A stretch of 64,000 nt of DNA from Orobanche coerulescens (lineage: Eukaryota > Streptophyta > Magnoliopsida > Lamiales > Orobanchaceae), in NCBI GenBank assembly GCA_033398695.1, contig CM065804.1:37277501-37341500 (forward strand). Direction: 5' to 3'. The notes beneath the pieces are model-generated. The model was not told where the DNA came from. It ran no database searches and saw only the letters and a program-made list of their open reading frames with translations. Positions 31,954-44,261 of this stretch are shown here, in pieces (position 1 is the first letter of the stretch; every line of letters begins with the position of its first letter). Both the position numbers and the translations under genes were made by a program.

Positions 31954-34941
31954 ACGACTCGCTCATGTCCGTTTCGTCATTCTGAGAATGATTAATTCTA
32001 CACTTTTTGACATCCGAGTTCGTTTCGGTATCGTTTCGTTGAGTTCTGTGCTTTTTAGCGACTTTTCCGCACTTGAGTTCGATTCTTGCGAATCTCGTCC
32101 GAAACTGTTGTTTCGAGTTTCCCGCAAGTCCGTTTAACTTTGTTAGACGTGTTGTGGGCTTTGGTTTGATTATTCGTTGTCGTATGGTGATTTTCGGGCA
32201 GTTGGGCCATTTTCGTAATTTCCCAAAGTTTGGGGTAATTACATTCCGTTGTCGAATTTCGAGCCTTCGGGTGGTCGAAATCGTGTGTTCTACTAGCTCT
32301 TAGATTCGTCTTTGTGAGTACCTCGTAACCGTATCTTCGGTTCGTATTCAGGCTCGGGTTTCGGTGTCGTTTTGTTGAATTCAGGATTACTAAACGACTT
32401 TTCTAAGTATGAGTTCGACTTTGTTAGATCACCATTAATTTTTGGTGACTCCAAAAATTATAAATCTTTGCAATATTATAGAACATCGAGTTAGCTTTCC
32501 AATGGTTCAAACGGTGAGTCAATCGAGTCCGACGAGAGAGTTATGGTCGTTTAGTGAAAGGATCACTGTCGGGCACCGTCCAGAGCCTTTCGGCCGATAG
32601 GGAGGGCCGATAGACTCTACCGCCGGCATTTGTATAGGGTATCGGTTGGGCCTATCGGCGATAGGCTGGCCGATAGGTCCTGCCGTGTTACACTATAAAT
32701 GTGTTGTTTTGAGCGTGAATGACTCATTTCCTTCTTCTTTTTCCTTAGACGCGAGAGAGAGTGAGAGAGGAGGAGAGCTTCTCATCATTATCATTTGGAG
32801 GGTTGATTTTCATCATTCTTCTTCGGTTGTGAAGCCCGGACAATCAATCCAACGCGTGTTCTACGAATCTAAATACTTGAATCACTCAAGGTAATATCTC
32901 TTGAAACCCTACCTTTTTGGATAATTGGGGATTTTGGGGTTTTGTCCGATTCATTCCGGTTTGTTGATGGATTGATGATTATTTAGATGTATTATATCAT
33001 TTCCCTTGTTATTCCATGGTTGGATCGTATCGATTCGTTGTTTGAGTTGAGTTCTTGACCGACGCCTTGAAGGTGTCCTAAAATGCCTTAGAGGGTTTTC
33101 GGGCGTTCTACGATTATTCTTCCTCGTATGGTCGATGATTTATTGATTGTATGATGTTAGTCGTGTTTCTTGCGAAGAAAGCTGCGTTGAACCCTTTCGC
33201 TCGTAAATCGTCTTCCGCTTTGATAGCATTGGGCGTTTGAAGCTTTCGGTTGAGCCGTGTTCGTCGGAATACTTGCGTGCGATTTTGAGGCAAGTATCTT
33301 GTCCATACATTTCATGTTTCGTAGGCATAATTATTGATAAATGATTTTATGCGAAATCCAATGTTTAATGAACGTAAAAAGGGATCGGTATGTTCTCGAT
33401 AAATGTTGTCTTTCAACAATAATTCTTGTAATTCGTGAATATATGTGTTCTCGGAATATATGTGTTGGTTTTGTATGTTGAAAGATGCTACGATCACTTT
33501 GAGTGAGTTTAATAGACCGTAATCCTTTGCCGGGATTACGTAATGTTATGTGTACTTGTTCGGTAAGAACGTAATGTGTGCGATATTGGTTGTTATTCCT
33601 TCGTGAGGAGATTGTGACACTTGGTGTTGCTTGGTATTGGTATTTACTTGTGGTTGTGTGACATTAGTTGTGAGTGTATGTCGACTAAAGTGGCCATTCT
33701 AGCGAAGTACCTAGCATTTGTATGCATATTCTAGTATTCGAATTATGGCTTCCGTGGCGTTGTGGATGATATGTGTATGTTCACCTAGGGACGGTCAGCG
33801 AGGCCTCTAGGGATACGTTGCCGTGAGTTTCGTATCGCGAACTATGGTTAACCACCCGGGGATGTCCGACGGGCTCTGCGGGTACGGTGGCCGTGAGTCT
33901 CGTACCAAGGTTAACTTTGAAGTGTTTTGTTGGAGAACCGTGATCTTTGGCGCATATTTCGTCGATTAGAATGGCGATTCAAATGGTATCGTACTTATTT
34001 GGAATGGCACTAATAAATGTGTTGTGAATGAATTGTCTCTTGGTTGTGATAATTTGGTATGGGTACGTGAGTCATGTGGTTGCTCTGTGCATTGTAGCTC
34101 GTGGTATGATGAGTGAGACCGTTGTCATGGTAATGTTGGATACGGTGTAATTTCCACCGGGTATTCTTGCGAGTATGTGATGTGGATGATTTGGGTCGTG
34201 GACCCTGTGTTGTGATTGGAATGTTATAATTGGGTCGTGGGCCTGTTATCTGCTATCGGACTTGTATTTTGAAATAAACGATTGTTGGGCTATGTCCCTA
34301 AGCATTTGAAAGGCTTGAAAATTCTTAAATCCCAAACGTTTTCAAAAACTCCGAGATCGTAAAATGTTTTGTAAGTTGTAAAATGGTTTTATTCTTATCT
34401 TTCGTAATCTAAATTGTTTTGATCAAGTGAATTATCTCGGGAAGTATATTCATGATTTCTATGTTCTTGGAGTATGATTTGTATGGCTGTCTTTGTATTA
34501 ATACTTGCACTAGCAAAACAGAGAGGTTTTGCTAACCCCAGTATTCGGGGTGGATGTCTGTATTGCGTCCGGTATTTGCGGAGTTCTTTGAGGAGCAATT
34601 CACGGGATCGTTACGAAGGATGATGGAAGACGGCGATACTAATCACATGAAGACCGGTGTTGAATATTTGGTGATGTTTTGTTTTGTCTTTCCGTTGTGT
34701 TTACTTTCCCCTATGCGGGATTGTTGATTTATGTTAACCCCTGCGTGGGTATGAGTTACGAGAAAGAGTAATGTATGCTCGATGTGTATGTTGTGGTAAA
34801 AGACCAAATCGGTCTAATGGTTCGTTTGTTAGCCATGTCGGCATGTATAGTGTTAATGTGTTTTCTGTATTTAGCCTGGTAGATCCTCACGGAGGGGGTC
34901 TGCGGCGCTGTAATATTCCCGAAGGGTTTGGGGGTGTTACA
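31887..34941 (+). repeat. 3' LTR of element A
   Basis: It aligns along its whole length with 26568-29620. Differences are mainly small indels at GC-rich spots, a shortened tract after the T run (31922-31952) and an extra 16 bp near 34813. The palindrome here reads CCTATCGGCGATAGG, one base shorter than in the 5' LTR. Confidence 0.93.
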
Positions 34942-34946
34942 CTCGG
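34942..34946. repeat. Right target-site duplication of element A (CTCGG)
   Basis: CTCGG follows the LTR end GTGTTACA at 34941. Confidence 0.92.
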
Positions 34947-35562
34947 TAGGGTCCCTATGAGGCCTCGAGTGAGAATGTATGCTGCCGCCTTGTTCTCAAG
35001 GCTAATTGTGGACTGTATGTTTTCCAGAAAAGACATGTCTGGTTTTGACTTTTGAAATTGATATTGGTGCATGTACTATGAAATGTGTAAGCGATTGGTT
35101 TGCCTTGAATACTTGTACTAGCGTAATTGCTAACCCCTTTGGGGACCCGTTGTCGGGGAAATTCTTGTTATGGATTTCAGGTTATGTTCAGCCAGACGAG
35201 CGGGCTGGATGGTACGAGGATGTCGGCCAAGGTTGTTGACATGTGCAATTGAGTCTTGTTATTTCCCTCATCTCTTTTGATGTGGGTGTTTTCCAAATTG
35301 TAAACTTATAGATTGTACTCGCGAGTACTTAGGCTTTTCCTCTCAGATTGTGATTGGTCTTTGTTGGAGTTACTGTATTTGTCGGTTGATGTTTATTATG
35401 CCGGTTGTACCGGACGTGTTGTTTTATGTTCTTGTTGTTAACAATTGTTTCCTTGCTAACCGAGACGGTTAGTCGAGAGGTGTTTTCTTGTGTTAGCCTG
35501 GTGGATCCCAGGTAGGGGTCCACGGCGCTGTAATACACCTCGAATATCTTGGGGGTGTTACA
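34947..35562 (+). repeat. 5' LTR of element B, right part
   Basis: It resumes at TAGGGTCCCTATGAGG after element A and ends CTTGGGGGTGTTACA. Together with 24799-26567 it forms one complete LTR. Confidence 0.9.
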
Positions 35563-35568
35563 GAAAAT

Positions 35569-37121
35569 AGTCGGGCGGTCGAGTCACAGTCGGCAGAATT
35601 GGTCGGTGGTGCCGGGTCGTGCGGGCCATGGCCGAGTGTGCTCGTCCGATACTGGCCGATAGCGCACGCTAGGCCGGGAAGGCTAGCGCACGCTAGTTCC
35701 GGCCCAGTATATAAATGACAGACCAGCGACTTTCTCCGTCATTTTTCATTTCATTTCTCTTCGGTCCGCGGCTGGGGTTTCGGAGGAGACGAAACCATGT
35801 TGTTGAACAACACATCCATGAAGTTCTTGAGGTTATATCGTTGATCAATCATCCTATAACATCCTTCGATCCAGCGAATCAAGGTTAGATCTTTAGAACC
35901 CTACTTTTGGGTAGATTTGGGGATTTTCGCGTTTTTGTCCGATTCGTTCCGGTTTGTCGATTAATTCATGATGAATATGATTAATCTTGTTGGTATTCTT
36001 AGTTTCCCTACGGATTCATGGTATATTTCGTGATTTTTACGGAATCGAGAGGGTTTGGTTGTGGTCCGCCCTCGTTGTTGTTTATATACGAATATACATG
36101 AATCGTAGGCGGGTTTTCGGGTGTATTCCAATTCCGTATTCATTTAGAAATGGTTGTGATTGTATTCTTCGAATCGTTAGGTTCGGTTTCATTGGTTCCT
36201 AGCGTTCATCGGTGACTTTCCTTTCCGTTCGTTGCGTCGTCAATAATTCAAGGCAAGTATTTTTGGAAACCTTTAAGCTTAACATGAAATGGTGATGTAT
36301 ATTACTTGTGTGTAACTCACCTTGTGTTGGCCCGGGGTCAAGGAGGAAATCTATCTTTGCCGCTGGATTTCACGAGTTTCGTACCGCTAGCCAACTCGTT
36401 AGGGTCCTTGTGAGGCCTCGAGTGAGAATGTATGCTGCCGCCCTGTTCTCACGGCATAGCGTGTGCGTAGTTTTGTTTTTCTGAAATTGTAGCCAACTCG
36501 GTAGGGTCCCTATGAGGCCTCGAGTGAGAATGTATCTTTGCCTGTTCTCGAGGCTAATTGTGGACTGTATGTTTTCCGTAAAAGACATGTCTGGTTTTGA
36601 CTTTTGAAATTGATATTGGTGCATGTACTATGAAATGTGTAAGCGATTGGTTTGCCTTGAATACTTGTACTAGCGTAATTGCTAACCCCTTTGGGGACCC
36701 GTTGTCGGGAAATTCTTGTTATGGATTTCGTGTTATGTTCACTGCCAGACGAGCTACTGGATGGTACGAGGATGTCGGCCAAGGTTGTTGACATGTGCAA
36801 TTGAGTCTTGTTATTTCCTACTGTCTCTTTTGATGTGGGTGTTTTCCAAATTGTAAACTTATAGATTGTACTCGCGAGTACTTAGGCTTTTCCTCTCAGA
36901 TTGTGATTGGTCTTTGTTGGAGTTACTGTATTTGTCGGTTGATGTTTATTATGCCGGTTGTACCGGACGTGTTGTTTTATGTTCTTGTTGTTAACAATTG
37001 TTTCCTTGCTAACCGAGACGGTTAGTCGAGAGGTGTTTTCTTGTGTTAGCCTGGTGGATCCCAGGTAGGGGTCCACGGCGCTGTAATACACCTCGAATAT
37101 CTTGGGGGTGTTACAGAAAAT
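35569..37121 (+). repeat. Truncated LTR unit 1 of the tandem array in element B
   Basis: It begins AGTCGGGCGGTCGAG, internal to LTR B (equivalent to 25639), runs through the TATA word at 35708-35717 to the LTR end at 37115, and includes GAAAAT, the first six bases after the LTR. Length is 1553 bp. Confidence 0.92.
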
Positions 37122-38680
37122 AGTCGGGCGGTCGAGTCACGGTCGGCAGAATTAGTCGGTGGTGCCGGGTCGTGCGGGCCATGGCCGAGTGTGCTCGTCC
37201 GATACTGGCCGATAGCGCACGCTAGGCCGGGAAGGCTAGCGCACGCTAGTTCCGGCCCAGTATATAAATGACAGACCAGCGACTTTCTCCGTCATTTTTC
37301 ATTTCATTTCTCTTCGGTCCTTGGTCGGGTTTCGGAGGAGACGAAACCATGTTGTTGAACAACAAATCCATGAAGTTCTTGAGGTTATATCGTTGATCAA
37401 TCATCCTATAACATCCTTCGATCCAGCGAATCAAGGTTAGATCTTTAGAACCCTACTTTTGGGTAGATTTGGGGATTTTCGCGTTTTTGTCCGATTCGTT
37501 CCGTTTTGTCGATTAATTCATGATGAATATGATTAATCTTGTTGGTATTCTTAGTTTCCCTACGGATTCATGGTATATTTCGTGATTTTTACGGAATCGA
37601 GAGGGTTTGGTTGTGGTCCGCCCTCGTTGTTGTTTATATACGAATATACATGAATCGTAGGCGGGTTTTCAGTGTATTCCAATTCCGTATTCATTTAGAA
37701 ATGGTTGTGATTGTATTCTTCGAATCGTTAGGTTCGGTTTCATTGGTTCCTAGCGTTCGTCGGTGACTTTCCTTTCCGTTCGTTGCGTCGTCAATAATTC
37801 AAGGCAAGTATTTTTGGAAACCTTTAAGCTTAACATGAAATGGTGATGTATATTACTTGTGTGTAACTCACCTTGTGTTGGCCCGACGGGGTCAAGGAGG
37901 GAAATCTATGCTGCCGCCCTGGATTTCACGAGTTTCGTACCGCTAGCCAACTCGTTAGGGTCCTTGTGAGGCCTCGAGTGAGAATGTATGCTGCCGCCCT
38001 GTTCTCACGGCATAGCGTGTGCGTAGTTTTGTTTTTCTGAAATTGTAGCCAACTCGGTAGGGTCCCTATGAGGCCTCGAGTGAGAATGTATGCTGCCGCC
38101 CTGTTCTCAAGGCTAATTGTGGACTGTATGTTTTCCGGAAAAGACATGTCTGGTTTTGACTTTTGAAATTGATATTGGTGCATGTACTATGAAATGTGTA
38201 AGCGATTGGTTTGCCTTGAATACTTGTACTAGCGTAATTGCTAACCCCTTTGGGGACCCGTTGTCGGGGAAATTCTTGTTATGGATTTCAAGTTATGTTC
38301 AAATGCACGAGGCTACTGGATGGTACGAGGATGTCGGCCAAGGTTGTTGACATGTGCAATTGAGTCTTGTTATTTCCTACTGTCTCTTTTGATGTGGGTG
38401 TTTTCCAAATTATAAACTTATAGATTGTACTCGCGAGTACTTAGGCTTTTCCTCCCAGATTGTGATTGGTCTTTGTTGGAGTTACTGTATTTGTCGGTTG
38501 ATGTTTATTATGCCGGTTGTACCGGACGTGTTGTTTTATGTTCTTGTTGTTAACAATTGTTTCCTTGCTAACCGAGACGGTTAGTCGAGAGGTGTTTTCT
38601 TGTGTTAGCCTGGTGGATCCCAGGTAGGGGTCCACGGCGCTGTAATACACCTCGAATATCTTGGGGGTGTTACAGAAAAT
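37122..38680 (+). repeat. Truncated LTR unit 2 of the tandem array in element B
   Basis: It has the same breakpoints as unit 1 (AGTCGGGCGG start; LTR end 38674 plus GAAAAT), with TATATAAATG at 37261-37270. Length is 1559 bp. Confidence 0.92.
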
Positions 38681-40244
38681 AGTCGGGCGGTCGAGTCACG
38701 ATCGGCAGAATTGGTCGGTGGTGCCGGGTCGTGCGGGCCATGGCCGAGTGTGCTCGGCCGATACTGGCCGATAGCGCACGCTAGGCCGGGAAGGCTAGCG
38801 CACGCTAGTTCCGGCCCAGTATATAAATGACAGACCAGCGACTTTCTCCGTCATTTTTCATTTCATTTCTCTTCGGTCCGCGGCTGGGGTTTCGGAGGAG
38901 ACGAAACCATGTTGTTGAACAACAAATACATGAAGTTCTTGAGGTTATATCGTTGATCAATCATCCTATAACATCCTTCGATCCAGCGAATCAAGGTTAG
39001 ATCTTTAGAACCCTACTTTTGGGTAGATTTGGGGATTTTCGCGTTTTTGTCCGATTCGTTCAGTTTTGTCGATTAATTCATGATGAATATGATTAATCTT
39101 GTTGGTATTCTTAGTTTCCCTACGGATTCATGGTATATTTCGTGATTTTTACGGAATCGAGAGGGTTTGGTTGTGGTCCGCCCTCGTTGTTGTTTATATA
39201 CGAATATACATGAATCGTAGGCGGGTTTTCGGGTGTATTCCAATTCCGTATTCATTTAGAAATGGTTGTGATTGTATTCTTTGAATCGTTAGGTTCAGTT
39301 TCATTGGTTCCTAGCGTTTGTCGGTGACTTTCCTTTCCGTTCGTTGCGTCGTCAATAATTCAAGGCAAGTATTTTTGGAAACCTTTAAGCTTAACATGAA
39401 ATGGTGATGTATATTACTTGTGTGTAACTCACCTTGTGTTGGCCCGACGGGGTCAATGAGGGAAATCTATGTTGCCGCCCTGGATTTCACGAGTTTCGTA
39501 CCGCTAGCCAACTCGTTAGGGTCCTTGTGAGGCCTCGAGTGAGAATGTATGCTGCCGCCCTATTCTCACGGCATAGCGTGTGCGTAGTTTTGTTTTTATG
39601 AAATTGTAGCCAACTCGGTAGGGTCCCTATGAGGCCTCGAGTGAGAATGTATGCTGCCGCCCTGTTCTCAAGGCTAATTGTGGACTGTATGTTTTCCGGA
39701 AAAGACATGTCTGGTTTTGACTTTTGAAATTGATATTGGTGCATGTACTATGAAATGTGTAAGCGATTGGTTTGCCTTGAATACTTGTACTAGCGTAATT
39801 GCTAACCCCTTTGGGGACCCGTTGTCGGGGAAATTCTTGTTATGGATTTCAGGTTATGTTCAGCCAGACGAGCGCGCGCTGGGATGGTACGAGGATGTCG
39901 GCCAAGGTTGTTGACATGTGCAATTGAGTCTTGTTATTTCCTACTGTATCCTTTGATGTGGGTGTTTTCCAAATTGTAAACTTATAGATTGTACTCGTGA
40001 GTACTTAGGCTTTTCCTCTCAGATTGTGATTGGTCTTTGTTGGAGTTACTGTATTTGTCGGTTGATGTTTATTATGCCGGTTGTACCGGACGTGTTGTTT
40101 TATGTTCTTGTTGTTAACAATTGTTTCCTTGCTAACCGAGACAGTTAGTCGAGAGGTGTTTTCTTGTGTTAGCCTGGTGGATCCCAGTTAGGGGTCCACG
40201 GCGCTGTAATACACCTCGAATATCTTGGGGGTGTTACAGAAAAT
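38681..40244 (+). repeat. Truncated LTR unit 3 of the tandem array in element B
   Basis: Same start as units 1 and 2. The LTR ends at 40238, and GAAAAT then continues into the genuine primer site and leader instead of jumping back. TATA is at 38820-38829. Confidence 0.92.
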
Positions 40245-40255
40245 GGTATCGGAGC
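40244..40255 (+). other. tRNA-Met primer-binding site of element B (TGGTATCGGAGC)
   Basis: It differs by one base from TGGTATCAGAGC in A, D and H. The following leader CTCTAGGTTTATGGATACC is nearly identical to that of element D at 53584. Confidence 0.8.
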
Positions 40256-40440
40256 TCTAGGTTTATGGATACCTAGGCTTGTTGGTTATTTGGGTCTAGT
40301 TGTGTTTTGTTTTGCACATTGTCACACCGCTGCCGGCATCTCAGTACATCCAGTGCTCGTAAGTTTTCCTTACTCGATTCTCTTGTTTGCTCGTATTGAA
40401 ATTTCCACTTCTTGAACTGTGATTGCCTCTCTCGTACTTA

Positions 40441-40660
40441 TTGTCGAGTTGTTTTTCGATCCATCTGGTTCGTGTACTTTTGATTCTAGTATTGCGCAGT
40501 CCTTTGTCTCTCTGGAGTATGTGCGCCGTTCTGGGCTTGACCGTTTGTCGTTTTGCGAGCTTTCCATCGCTAAACTTCCTAGCGTTGGTGGGATCGTTGG
40601 TGATCGAAAGATCCGAGTTTTGCTCCGTGGTATATTGTGAGAGGGCTTGACCCTCTAGTC
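40441..40660 (+). pseudogene. Aspartic protease scrap of Tekay type in element B
   Basis: The reading frame 40419-40640 contains FDSSIAQSFVSLEYVRRSGLDRLSFCELSIAKLPS and GIVGDRKIRVL, a degraded copy of D's FDSGATHSFISLGCVRR and IVGDREVR (55096-55240). The catalytic D-S-G has become D-S-S, so it is inactive. Gag, RT, RNase H and integrase are absent around it. It shows that B arose by internal deletion of a D-like coding element. Confidence 0.8.
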
Positions 40661-41838
40661 TTTTGTTGTATGATGGAATCTGCGTTTGGTAATTGCGATA
40701 TACTAAATGTATGTTGAGCCGAATGTACCGATGAGTTGGACACCGTAGGGTGCAGTATGATGTAGTTGTTTTGAACATTGATATGTTCCGGTATAGGTAT
40801 TGATGGCAGAGTTTGTTGAGAAACTCACATAGCTAGTTTCGACATATGTCCAAATCGGTGATCTTTGGTTACGCTGTTAAACTTGAAGAGATAGTTTGAC
40901 ATATGCTTGGAATTGGTATTCCCGAGTTGCGCTTGTTGAACTGGTGATTTTTGAATGGCGTATATGCGTGTGTTCTGGAATTGATGGTACTTGGCTAATT
41001 ATTAATATTTACAACCAATGTGTTTCTGTTAATAATAATACATGTGGCGTGCATGCTTGAAAATTTCTTAGACTTGATCGTATTGTGGGTTTTTGAAAGT
41101 GACATGAATTTGGGCGAGCCAGCCTTGTATTTTCAAATAAAACCTTGTGTCGTATTTAAAGGTCGTGTTTAAAAATGTTTAGGACATTTTATAAAATGCT
41201 ACCATTGTTAAGCCCTTGTCGTGTTTAAAAGGGTCTTGAAAACGATTTTTAACTTATCGGTTTTATTTTCGAATAACTAGAGTATACGATTTTAAAAATC
41301 AGATTAGCCTGGGGAAACCTAGGCTGTCGAGTCAAGTTGTGTTTGTTGAGTTTTGTCTTGTCGGATTTTGTCTGACTTAGTCGCATCGCGACGCGTCGTT
41401 TGAGATCATTGGTCGTGATTAGTATCAAGGGGTGGTCGTCACTTACGTGCGACCTATGGATGTTAAACTCCCTTCCTTGTGTTGTGCCTCGTGTGACACG
41501 AGTTATTTGTATGATTAGCCGATTGAATGATGGAATCCTTCTGTGGATTTTGATTTCACGATATGTGTTTATTAGACTCTCGTATTTGGTTTATACGAGG
41601 AGTGTCGTCTCTGCTGATGTATTTTCGTACCGTATTTTATCCGCTGCGTGAGTTCTTTCAAACGGCTTTCGGTATTTTGCAAACTGAGTTTTATTTCGTA
41701 AAACCGATTCCTTGAATCAAGTTTTGGCATTTTGGCCTTGAATATTTCATGATGGTTTGACAAATGATTTTGTGAGCTTTGGAAAAATATTACCGTCATT
41801 GGTCTTTTTAGCATTTTCGAAATGACATGGGAAATTGT

Positions 41839-42480
41839 ACTTAGCCTGGTAAATTCTTGTGAGAAAGGTTTACGGCATGTAATTTTTCTGATGTGTTCTG
41901 TTGTTGTCTCTGTGGGTCGTTAGCGCACTCTACGCTTTGCAGCTAGCGCGCGCAAGAGTGCATTGGTAGCACACTAAGGGGAGGATAGCGCACGCTACAC
42001 AGTAGTTCGAGGCGATCCAGAGCTACCGGGTCGGTCTGAGTTCTCGTTAGCGCACGCTAACACTTGGGGTTAGCGCACGCTAACAGTGTATTTTTGGTCA
42101 GGAGTTTTGTTTGGTGCCGTGATAGCGCACGCTAACCTTAATGATTAGCGCACGCTAATTGTGTCCAGTATAAATACTGGACACCAGTCTAGAAGTTGCA
42201 TTTTTCTTCATTTCTTCTCCTTCCTCCATGAGTTTGAGACGTAGCGACTCGGTTTCGCATCTGGGCTGATTTTTTTCTTCCACCCAAAGGTGTTTTGGAG
42301 TATCCTAGATGATTTTTAACATCATCTAATCCATTGTTCTTCGCCGAATCTAGGTATTTTCTTGAATCCCTAGAGTTGACTTTTTGGAGTTTTGTTCTTG
42401 ATATCGTTTTCCATCCAGTTTTGATAAACCGATTGTTGTTTTAACGATGTTGTTAAACATATCCTGAGGATTGTATATCA
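41839..42480 (+). repeat. LTR-derived fragment with TTAGCGCACGCTAA palindromes inside element B
   Basis: It starts with TTAGCCTGGTAAATTC, resembling the LTR terminus TTAGCCTGGTGGATCC. It contains exact TTAGCGCACGCTAA at 42047-42060, 42070-42083 and 42145-42158, ATAGCGCACGCTAA at 42122-42135 and weaker copies from 41920. TATAAATAC follows at 42169-42177. A leader-like tract with AATCCCTAGAG follows. Confidence 0.75.
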
Positions 42481-44261
42481 TTGTCGTAATTTTGAGCGAT
42501 TTGATGTGTGTGATATGATGTGTTTAAGTGAATGTTGATACGTGCAAATTTTGGGCATTCTGGCCTATTGTACTTCTGAAAAACCTTGAGTATCTTAGAA
42601 AATAAACCTCGAGACGTACTTTTAAAATAAATTATTTTCTCACAGTGCTCTCAAGATGCCTACTAGTGCCACGCTATGTTTCAAAATTATTCTACTTTGA
42701 GGATCAAAATATTTTGAGATATTTCTAATGATTTAGAAACGCATTCGCTTAGACCCGAAGGTCGAAAATAGCTGAAAAGTTTTAATTTAACGAAAGGTGT
42801 CTTCATTTTTTTTATTAAACGCAAGATGATTTTTTTTAAAAGTCTCGATGACGATGTTTGTACTACTTTTTGATATATGATACTCAAGATCAACTGGTGC
42901 TTGCAAGTTATTTTCAAAAGATGGTTTTCGTTTTCACAACCTATCATTCCTATTTGTGGTCCGGGAATATATGTGTGTGATGTTCGTGCTCTCGTTAGGG
43001 TGTTAACCCCGAGTTGTTGTTGAATTGGTGGTGTGAGCGTTGAGTCTTTCGCCACACAGTTGTCGTGGTAGCCTCTGCGAGGGGTGTGATATTGGTATCG
43101 GATGTTGTCGCCTCGTAGCGGTTTATGCGTTATCGCATATATGCGAGCTATTAGAGATCGGGTTGGTATGATTGTGTGCATCGGTGATTGTTCCGCGTTG
43201 TGTCGATGGCTTGTTATATTGTTACCTTGGTTCCGTTGTTGTGAGTTTCAGGGGCGAGGTCAAAGGTAATACCCGTATTATTTTGACTTCTATATCTTCT
43301 CTTTCTCCGGTCTATCGATTCGCTCGTGTTCATTGATACCTTCTGAACTTGTTCTGTATCTTGGTTTCATCGTTCGAACGGGTTGTAATCTGATTTTGAG
43401 CCGATCTGGTTATCGCTGTGACCTTTCCGAATTCGGTTCGACTATTGTGAACCTTGTTCGGAAGTAACATCTTTTGGTTCTAATAGTTCTTTTATTCAAG
43501 TGGATCGGATTTTGAACTTCTGTATTTTTGGCTCTATCAACTCGTTTATGCTCGTTAACATTTCTGAACTTTCCCTATCCCTTGCTTTTGTTGATCGAAC
43601 GAGGGTGGTATTATTTCGGAATAACTCGTTTGTCGTTGTGGCTTTTCAATCGCTATTCCCTTTCCTGTGGATATTGTGGGAATGCACGTCTTGCTGTTCT
43701 CACCAGGTCATCCGGGGACTTGTTGTTTGAATTTTATTGTCCTACGTGTTTCGGACATGATTGTTCGATTTTTGTTGACTCAATCGTTTGTTTGTTCGGT
43801 TTTTGTTCTCGTTTCGCGATTGTTGAGCGTTCAGGCTCCTTCGTAATTCCCTTAAGTTCGGGAAATTAGTCTCTTTTCGATCTTCCAACCCTTGGGCGGT
43901 GGAATTCCGTATTTGTTCAGCGTTGACTCGCGTTTTGGATTGATGAACCGTTGGGTTGGTCAATCGTATTGATTTTCGTTCGTTGAGTTTTGTGATTGTT
44001 CGGATAATCGACTCGATTGTATTGTCTATTTGATGACGCTTGTCACTCGTTGATTTTATTATGTCTCTACCGGTGACGTTGTGTTAGTCGCCCTAGAGCG
44101 TATTTTCTCGCCGTATGTCTCTTTGCGTTCCTTGCAGCGTTTCGCCGTCGGGCGCGAGTCTTCGGTTTTTGTGTATCTCGTCGAGTTTTTCTGGCAAGGG
44201 ATATTTCTTCTCCCTACTTGTTCTAAGTTTCGGGATGAAACTTCTTTTAAGGAGGGTAGAA

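Larger units (their letters stand above)
26568..34941 (+). mobile_element. Non-autonomous large-LTR Ty3 element A (LARD-like)
   Basis: LTRs at 26568-29620 and 31887-34941 (3053 and 3055 bp) flank a 2266-bp interior with a perfect TGGTATCAGAGC primer site and an AAGGAGGGTAGAA polypurine tract, but no gag or pol. The duplication CTCGG is at 26563-26567 and 34942-34946. It sits inside the 5' LTR of B. The uninterrupted CAACTCGGTAGGG in the three neighbouring LTR units is the empty target site. Confidence 0.93.
40239..44261 (+). other. Interior of element B: chimera of D-type leader, protease scrap, LTR scrap and A-type interior
   Basis: 40239-40410 matches the leader of D (53567-53740). 40465-40660 matches D's protease region. 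41300-41838 and about 42500-44261 match the non-coding interior of A (29640-31886). 41839-42480 is an LTR-like fragment inserted between them. 40670-41300 has no recognised content. AAGGAGGGTAGAA before 44262 is the polypurine tract. Confidence 0.75.

Noticed and set aside
35569..40244. The tandem LTR units as independent solo LTRs
   Set aside because: They lack the LTR start, share identical breakpoints and have no target duplications between them, so they are one tandem amplification.
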